Assembly (NCBI RefSeq): GCF_000499385.1
Contig: NW_013654363.1
Location: 1 to 27,664 of the forward strand
Direction of reading: 5' to 3'
Length of the DNA: 27,664 nucleotides
DNA from: Eimeria necatrix
Taxonomy: Eukaryota; Apicomplexa; Conoidasida; Eucoccidiorida; Eimeriidae
Shown piece after piece: positions 21,308-27,664 of the stretch. Under the pieces are notes generated by a model. The model worked only from the letters and a program-made list of their open reading frames with translations. It did not search any database and had not been told where the DNA came from. Made by a program: the position numbers and the translations under genes. Every line of letters begins with the position of its first letter. Position 1 is the first letter of the stretch.

Positions 21308-22093
21308 GCAATTAATACGTAATTCAAAAACTGCAGGCTAATGGTCTGCAGCTCTGCTAAGGCACAGAATGTACAGTCGACCTCCTCTTCTTGCAGCGAA
21401 CAAAGCAATACATACTTAATTTGGAGGAGGCTATACGCCTTATTTTTGCAGAGAGCGATTAGGAGTGCAACTGCGTTGGGCATTCCTTCCGGCAATGCCA
21501 GCAAGGAGTCTTTTTATCTCAACTGAGGCTCATATTGTAGTTGTGTATCTGTCTTTTGGAATTTTATTTGATATATAGGGTAGCTGAGGCTAACCTGTGC
21601 ACAAATACTTCCAAAAATCAGAAACTGTAGTGTTAAGCCTCGGACCGAAGCAACTGGCCAGCTGCAGTGACCTACCTATAGTCTATCACGTGTACTCTAT
21701 ATATAAGTATTCATGCGCGCATTCTGTCTGGGCACATACAGTTTAAGTCCAACAGCCGATAAGCATATACCTGAAAAGCATGCCTGCGCAGCACGCCGCT
21801 GTCAAGTCTGAAATGGACAAGTTGGCCAAAGCGCGTCTGGGGGTAAATAAGTGAAAGCAAAAAAAGGAAAATGATGAAATCCGGAGGCCAAATCACCTGT
21901 GCACCAGCATGAAATTAAGGAGTGGCTCCCACAGACGGCAACGCATACGCAGCGCTGCGTAATAATATCACATAGACGAGAGCAAGTATGACTATAAAAA
22001 GAAAATTGTAAAAAGGAAAAATTGGTTAAATAAGTATTCAAATGTCATCCGTCGCACCCCACTACACTGCTGAGACTGCAATCAGCCGACTTC
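21308..22093. other. Intergenic, nothing recognised
   Basis: It holds the probable 3' end of the myosin transcript and no supported ORF. The short frames at 21341-21526 and on the minus strand have no family signal. Confidence 0.5.
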
Positions 22094-22354
22094 CTAGACA
22101 GATTTGTCACGCGGCCGAACTACGAAAGAGCACCATCCGCCTTTTCCGGGCCCTTCAAAAGCAGCTTTCGCCCTTTCGAGTTCTGTCTCTAGTGCTAATG
22201 ACCACTTTAGAGGAGTAAAGGGCAATTGCTGTTGCTCTTTGTGTCGTTGGTTTTGATGCTGCTCTTCAAAGTGCGTCAGGAGAGAAGTGGAGGCGTTGGA
22301 GCGGCATTTCTTCGAGCCCCTTCCGCTGCGTTCAAGTGCTGACTTCAACGCCAT
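22094..22354 (-). CDS. Small hypothetical protein, about 86 residues
   Basis: Not recognised. An ATG (22354) lies four bases after a TTTTAG that could be an acceptor. The product is Lys/Arg- and Gln-rich with an amphipathic centre and ends in CSFVVRPRDKSV. The frame also extends upstream to 22429 through a Leu-rich stretch. It lies downstream of, and on the same strand as, the exonuclease gene and might be an extra exon or an independent gene. Low confidence that it is coding. Confidence 0.3.
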   Translation of the reverse strand: MALKSALERSGRGSKKCRSNASTSLLTHFEEQHQNQRHKEQQQLPFTPLKWSLALETELERAKAAFEGPGKGGWCSFVVRPRDKSV

Positions 22355-22535
22355 CAAACTAAAATATCTTAAGACAGCACACAACATCAAGAGCAGCAAA
22401 ATGCGTCTTAACCCGCAACTGCAGTTCAAAGAACGATTTGATTTTCCGACACTGCAATTTTACTGTGGTCAACGTGCTTGCATGTTGTGCTTTAGATACC
22501 CTGCTTAGCATCCAGCTACCCTGTAAACTCGGGGC

Positions 22536-25500
22536 TCACCGGTGAGCGTCGCCGCAAGGCGACACAACAATGAGAAGGTCCTGCGGTTGCAGGGCGGCTA
22601 ATAGCTCCACAAGGAGACGGTCAATCACTGCCACCACTTTCAAAGCCTCCTCGACACATATTCGGGGGAAAAGCACCTCAACTTGGCTTTTCAGGCCTGC
22701 AGCACCTGCTGAGCAAACCAGCAGCAGCGCAGCATTAGTAGCGCGCTGATACCAACGGTTCTGGCGTAAAAACTGCCAGCAAGCCAAACCTGCAGCTACA
22801 GCTACTTCAGCCACTCTATAAAGAAACACAGCAAAGCGTGCAGTAGCACGTACCAGCTAAGCAGTTGGCGATGGCTGGGTCATCCTGCATCGCCACCACA
22901 TTCGAAAGCAGCAATACGCCACGCACAGAGAGCAAAAGGCGAAATTTCAGGCGTTTCCATAAGTGATTCTTCTCAACGCATTTTGCAAAATATAACATCC
23001 ACATTTGCTGAAACTACAAACGAAACAAGACCAAACAAATACGTTGCTCCAGTCTGAGCGCTTTCCTGCGGTGCGACGCATTGACGAGTGATATCTGTGG
23101 TGATCCTACCAGAGAAGGATCACATATGTCCTCGCTGTCATCCGTCTCATTTTTGTCATCTGTAACTTTGTCTGAAGTATGGTTTGGTGTTTCAGTACTG
23201 GTGTCGGATCTGCTGCAGGCTTCCATCCTTTCTGCTTCTCTCTCTTGCGCCTGTCGCAGCAGCTGCGCCTCAGCGGCCAGTAACATATGCGCCCGATGGC
23301 TAAAGGCATAAATATTATCCTCAGGGGCGTGCAGTGTGCGACAACAAAACCGCTGGTACCCCCGCAGCACGCATACACCCCAAAGCGGCCTTCTGCAACT
23401 GCTCGTTTCTGTTCGCGAAGAGTCTGTCTCAGTTGAAGCAGTAGATGCATCAGCTCGAGTAGGAGAGACTGCCTGAGGAGTGTTGCACGTGCCACGATGT
23501 CTAAGCAGCCTCTTGCAAGCCCGCACCACCTCAGAGTCGTCTCTCAGCCCATCCGTGACGGATACCCCCTAATACAGACAATGTACGAAAGCGCAGAGGA
23601 TATGCACATGAATTTTTTCTTTGCCTTCCGAAATACTTTTATAGAGCTAAATTATGCATAATGCCAGTCGCAGTGACACGCTTGGTCCACAATTACTCAG
23701 GATTTTAGTGCAGTTTTCACGTACCTCGAGTGCAAATGAGCAAGTATGCTCAATCGAGTCTGCTAAAAACAAGCATTCTGAGCTCTGCTGTTCACTGCGT
23801 GATATCTCGGCTATTTTCCTTTCGGCCGTTCCGTGATATAGGGCTTTCTCTTCGGCTCTGTCACTTTGTTGGGGCAACCTTTGGAGAGCTTGCATACACT
23901 TCCCCAAAGGCACTAGCTGCATCATGGGGGATGCAAACCCAGGCCCGTTTCGAATTTTTTTGAGTGCAAGCAACATTGCCATCTGAGCATCTTCGCAAGG
24001 GTTGTGACCGTCAGCCCTTTGAAGGGTTTTCTTCAAGTACTGCTGCGCCAGCCATTTCAAAGAGTGGCACCTTCCCCTCCGCGGGTGCGGATACAGCACC
24101 GATGTATCTATACAACGGGTGTGGACGAGATGAATAGCATGCAGGTCGTGCTCTAACGAGTGGCCGACCAGTATGGCTCCCGGTGGTAGCACTTTTCGTA
24201 TCTTGCTGTGCAAATTGTCTAGGCTACAAGTCGCCTCGTCAAGAATTTCTTTAGTCAGTCCAGAAAATTCAGTCAGATAGTCCGATATGGGGTTCTTCGG
24301 TCGAACGAGCATATCTAGTAAGACACTGCAATCGCTGTCCACGATGCTTACGCGACCCACCTCCTTCCCCTCTGTAGTTTGCACCATTTCACAGTCAAGG
24401 CCAAACATCAAGCTCACCGCCGGCTGTTTACACACATCACAATCCCTCAGGTGTTAAAACTAAATTGAGGTTACATCCACGGCAGCAGATATACGCCAGC
24501 CAATGCTCTGGACACTATACTACATGCAGGGCAGGGTCGTACCTCAATAGCCTTTTTGCTGGGTGAAGGATCCTCTAAAGTGATATAATTGGGCGGCATC
24601 ACCAGTTCTGTCCCTTGTTCTAAACAACTCACAAGAGGAAAACACAAGCTTGAAGGAATCAGCACTCCTCTACAGCAGCTTCCAGCTGCCATCCTTACCA
24701 GCAGATGCACGGGTAAGGCGACGGGCCACGAGAGGCTAAACAACTATGACAGAACAGATACAAAAACGATTCAAACGATTATCACAGTGCAAAGTTAAGC
24801 TCTGAAACTCCATAGTGTAACAATGTGACTGAAGACCCACCGTATCCCGGGAAGCCTCGAGTCCACAGCATCCTGCGATTCAGCAAGTATCCACTTAGAC
24901 CGACGCCATCTGCAGCAGCGCAAGACATTCTACAGCACTTCAAGTCCTCGCACCAAACGAACTAAGCCTTAAAAGTTGTGAACAAAGCTGCATTGAACAC
25001 AGTCGTGCAAAGGCTGCTGCATTCACGTTGAGGGAAACAGGATCACCTCTCGCAATCTTATGTTCTGTAGCGGTTGAAGGCGCAGTAAAAAGTTTCTGAA
25101 TGCAAGAAGCAAACAAACTTTGAGGCAAACTGTCTACGCTCTTGCGCCGATCTTTACACTTGAAAGCCGCAGCTGCTGCTGCAGCCACTCATGCTCTAGG
25201 AATCATTCTAAAACTTTCGTGCCCCACCTCCACAATCCCGCAGCTTGCAGAAGCCTCCATGCGCGGAGTTTTTGTGTGTATCTTTTTCCTTGCTGCAAAA
25301 CTCAAGACGCTCGATGAGGAGCTGCTCTCTTCTATTACATCTTCTAGATTTCCAAAGAACTGCTGCAGCTGCGAAACGTTCGGGAGAGCCCCGCAGAGTC
25401 CACTGCTGCAGTAAATGCGCAAAATGTTTGCGTCTATGTAAGGAACCACTGCCACCAATACAGACCCCACATTTTGGCTGTTGTGAATGCTCAACCAAGC

Positions 25501-25544
25501 AGGCTTCTCAGGCTCCTGAGAGCCATTAGCCGCACGCTGCTGCC

Positions 25545-25586
<42 letters not shown>

Positions 25587-26091
25587 CATAACGCTGCTGC
25601 TGGCGGGAGTAAAGCCTGGGAAAGCCACATACAGGGAGCTGCGACAGCCACCATTCATCCACCCTAGGATTTAAAAGTGTAAGGCACGGCTTTGCATCGT
25701 TACACATCCAAGCTCATGGAGTTGTCACTACGTGTATGTACAGTCAAAGCTTAGCGGACCATAGCAATATGTTCTGAATATCTTTAAAGCTGGCGCCCCT
25801 TTTAGAACGGCCAAGTTGTTTGATCGACACCTCCAAATGCCCCGGGGCGGGAACTGAGGGCACAAATAAGGGAGGTAAACAGTGCAGAAAAGCATTATTC
25901 AAAAGTTTTGAAAGTGCAATCAAATGGTTCAAAGAAAGGCCCTTCTTGTGTTTATACACGGAGTTCCCTACAGCATAAGGGATGGTACAGTGCCTTAATT
26001 CAAAGTAGGATAGAAGCAAAGCTTTCAAAGGGCTCGAGAAAAAGTCACCTTTGCTGGCTCCATGTGCCCCGCCGCTAATTTGCCTTTTCAT
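22536..26091 (-). CDS. DEDDh 3'-5' RNA exonuclease, REXO1/REXO5/RNH70-like (multi-exon)
   Basis: Enzymes of this family trim 3' ends of 5S rRNA, tRNA and snRNA precursors in the nucleus. Exons on the minus strand, from the start, are 26091-25760, 25663 to about 25300, unresolved exons in 25300-24745, then one ending at 24543, 24423-23725, 23568-23110, 23007-22854 and 22813-22536. The listed junctions agree in phase. The N-terminal part has SFKDIQNILLW and PAWLSIHNSQNVGSVLVAVV, which match the conserved region before the nuclease in this family. The catalytic set is intact: LDCEMV (D, E), GHSLEHDL (D) and HNPCEDAQ (H, D). The start ATG at 26091 follows GCCGCC. The last three exons form an extension of about 297 residues I do not recognise, possibly a separate gene. 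Confidence 0.65.
23725..24423 (-). other. DEDDh exonuclease domain exon
   Basis: One 233-codon exon carries the complete nuclease domain: MFGLDCEMVQT, RVSIVD, LVRPKNPISDYLTEFSGLTK, ILVGHSLEHDLHAIHLVHTR, DTSVLYPH, HSLKWLAQQYL and HNPCEDAQMAMLL. All five DEDDh catalytic positions are present. It begins after TAAACAG and ends at a GTACGT donor, both phase 0. Confidence 0.88.
25546..25583 (-). repeat. CAG tract coding polyglutamine in the exonuclease N-terminal region
   Basis: About thirteen CTG units on the plus strand read as Gln on the minus strand, between RQQQRYE and RQQRAANGS. This is the only long CAG tract in the repeat-poor half. Confidence 0.8.
25732..25743. other. Dispersed palindrome copy (GTGTATGTACAG)
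   Basis: It lies in the proposed first intron of the exonuclease gene, near its donor. It is the only copy in the right-hand 10 kb. Confidence 0.6.
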
Positions 26092-26759
26092 GGCGGCCGC
26101 AGAGAGCTGTGAAATCGACCCCTGCAGCAGCCCCTGCTTGCTGCCTGCGATGCTGGTCTCTGCCACAAGCCAACTGCAGGCTTTGCTGCTTTGCTGCTGC
26201 TCCTGTCCAGGCCTGGCTCGTAGCGCTGCCCTTGGCCTTGCTTGGAGAGGTTTTCACGCACAGGCAAATGCTGTAGGGGATTTGTTGGGGAGGGAACTAG
26301 TTAATTTCCGGTGTACTAGCAGATCCAGCAGCCGCTGGTGTCTGCAGATCCTTAATAATACCATAGACGGAATAAGAAATGGATGGATTACCTAGTTATG
26401 TATGTTGAAGTACAAGAAAGAAATCGGAATAATCGAATGCTAGCTATTGAATTCCGCGAGGGCAACGGAAATGGCCAGGTGGGAAACTCGATGCTGCAGG
26501 CGGCTATGCATGCGAGCATGTGCGAAAAACATCTGTAGCTATCGAGGGACTAATTTTACTGTTGAAACGCCGATGAATTTATGAAGACACAACCTATGCG
26601 AAACACGAGGAAAGATGAGCTATTGATTCCTAAAAGTCGCTCCCTTCCTCGCAGTAGGCGTTTCAGCGGCCGCGTTGGCTTATTAGTTCTTCCGCAATTT
26701 TTACCTCTGGAAGCACAAGGAAACCGACACTGAGCTGTTTATTCTCTTTTTTGTGTCAA
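26092..26759. other. Divergent intergenic region
   Basis: It separates the minus-strand exonuclease start from the plus-strand gene at about 26.76 kb and so probably holds both promoters. TATGCATGCGAGCATG near 26506 contains the TGCATGC motif bound by ApiAP2 factors in apicomplexans. No coding frame supported. Confidence 0.4.
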
Positions 26760-27360
26760 TATTTCGTTTAATTGGGACTGTTTTCACCCTTACTTCGTGG
26801 ACGAGCGCCACAACTCCCACCGGACAGACAGCCAGCAGATTGAGGACGTCCAGGAGGATGGTACGTCCTTGCACACGTACATTTGGCAGTTTGCCGTATT
26901 TCTGCGTAGGCAAAAGTTAACATCTTCCTTCTCTGTGTCCGCCTCAGCCAGCTGGAGCAGCTTTCCCCCTGCGCCATGTGCATCTTACCGGCACTCCTTG
27001 TGTCCCATGTTTGCTCAGAGTGGTCGGGGTGCCTATTACAGGGCCAAATATGGCGGTAAGACGATGCTGACTGGGCGTGCAGGACTTCAGCTGTGGGGTC
27101 GTAGTGCAGATGCAGAAGAGGAGCTTCCCTGTTTCGATGCTGCTGCTGCTGCTGCTGCAACGGCTGCTGCCTGTGCAGGAAGGGGCAGAGGCGGCCGCCA
27201 CAACGTTTCGGGGGACGGCGGGCCCCCAGGCCACGCCTACGGGCAGCGGCAGTTCCAAGAAGAAGATGAGGAACCAGCAGGGGTCCGTGTCCGCAACAGT
27301 TCGCTATCATTTTTCTCATTTTTTATAAACTCCTCTGGAGTTCTTTTGCTGCGCACGTAA
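26760..27360 (+). CDS. Unrecognised protein, two or more exons
   Basis: The first visible exon ends at 26860 (NWDCFHPYFVDERHNSHR, then TDSQQIEDVQED) at a GTACGT donor. The second runs 26948-27360 after GCCTCAG, joining in phase 1. It encodes SWSSFPPAPCASYRHSLCPM, FAQSGRGAYYRAKYGG, an Ala tract, GRGRGGRHN and an acidic EEDEE patch, with stop TAA at 27358. The start is not visible, since a stop lies upstream at about 26733 in this frame, so an earlier exon is likely. No family recognised. Other frames on both strands are also open, so coding strand and frame are uncertain. Confidence 0.4.
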
Positions 27361-27575
27361 GGGGGAGGCAGCAGAAACAATTTGAGTGAGGTGTTGTGTT
27401 TCAGGCTGGAGTGAGGCCTTCATCCTCTCCTTACTTGCACCAGAAGGACCTCTCGAGGTGTCTAATCAGCTTAGAAGGTGCAACACTCGAAAGATTCAGG
27501 CTTGCATGCACCCTAAACACTAAACACTGCAGCCTTACTTCCTTTTTATTTACTTAAAATTATTTATTTCATCAG
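27361..27575 (+). other. Intron-like sequence before the terminal myosin fragment
   Basis: No gene seen. It ends in TTATTTATTTCATCAG, a good pyrimidine-rich 3' splice site placed exactly at the start of the duplicated myosin sequence. Short degenerate CCCTAAACACTAAAC sequence lies near 27511. Confidence 0.4.
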
Positions 27576-27664
27576 GCTACCTGGCGGGCAAAATGTACAC
27601 CATGGCAGACCCGCTGCTGGTCGCAATTAATCCTTTTAAGGATCTCGGAAACGCCACTAAGAAG
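27576..27664 (+). pseudogene. Third, partial copy of the myosin motor exon (runs off the window)
   Basis: 89 bases identical to 17044-17132, coding YLAGKMYTMADPLLVAINPF and on to NATKK. Unlike copies A and B, it begins directly after a splice-acceptor-like CAG and crosses the 3' boundary of the 455-bp duplication. It could be the start of a second myosin gene, an allele, or an assembly overlap at a contig end. Confidence 0.9.

Noticed and set aside
26051..26395. Plus-strand frame overlapping the exonuclease start
   Set aside because: It is antisense to the better supported minus-strand exon (SFKDIQNILLW region) and has no family signal.

Overview
The window looks like nuclear DNA of a coccidian apicomplexan, most likely an Eimeria species. 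The evidence is dense CAG/CTG trinucleotide tracts, interstitial AAACCCT/TTTAGGG (telomere-like) heptads in both orientations, GT-AG introns throughout, a class XIV myosin, and a sharp change from a repeat-rich half (1 to about 13.5 kb) to a repeat-poor half (13.5 to 27.6 kb). Alternating repeat-rich and repeat-poor blocks are a known feature of Eimeria chromosomes. No bacterial, viral or organellar genes were seen.

Layout. 1-1617 is repeat with no gene I can support. 1618-11783 (+) is one heavily interrupted gene that I rebuilt from fifteen exons with mutually consistent splice phases. It encodes a PEX6-type peroxisomal AAA ATPase: N-terminal domain at 1618-3900, a degenerate D1 ATPase domain at 4059-6673, a canonical D2 ATPase domain at 7283-9726 and the conserved C-terminal helices ending at 11783. 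Its introns are made largely of CTG, TTTAGGG, TGCATGCA, TAGC and TA repeats. 11.8-16.0 kb holds microsatellites, AGCTAGCTGC repeats and one doubtful ORF cluster. 16019-21307 (+) is a class XIV unconventional myosin. Its last exons, joined in phase, encode two dynein-light-chain-like (DYNLL) domains. The motor region carries an exact 455-bp tandem duplication and a single-base frameshift. 22536-26091 (-) is a DEDDh 3'-5' exonuclease of the REXO1/REXO5/RNH70 type with a long C-terminal extension. A small doubtful ORF lies downstream (22094-22354, -). About 26760-27360 (+) is an unrecognised multi-exon gene. The last 89 bases repeat part of the myosin exon exactly, now preceded by an intron-like acceptor.

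Functionally the genes are unrelated: peroxisomal protein import (PEX6), actin-based motility (myosin XIV) and RNA 3'-end processing (REXO). The most notable points are the PEX6 gene in a coccidian with an inactivated-looking D1 P-loop, the myosin/dynein-light-chain architecture, introns whose splice sites are built into telomere-like and CTG repeats, and a dispersed 12-14 bp palindrome (core TGTAYGTACA) found about eleven times. Gene models are deduced by eye from protein family conservation and splice phase, without transcript data.
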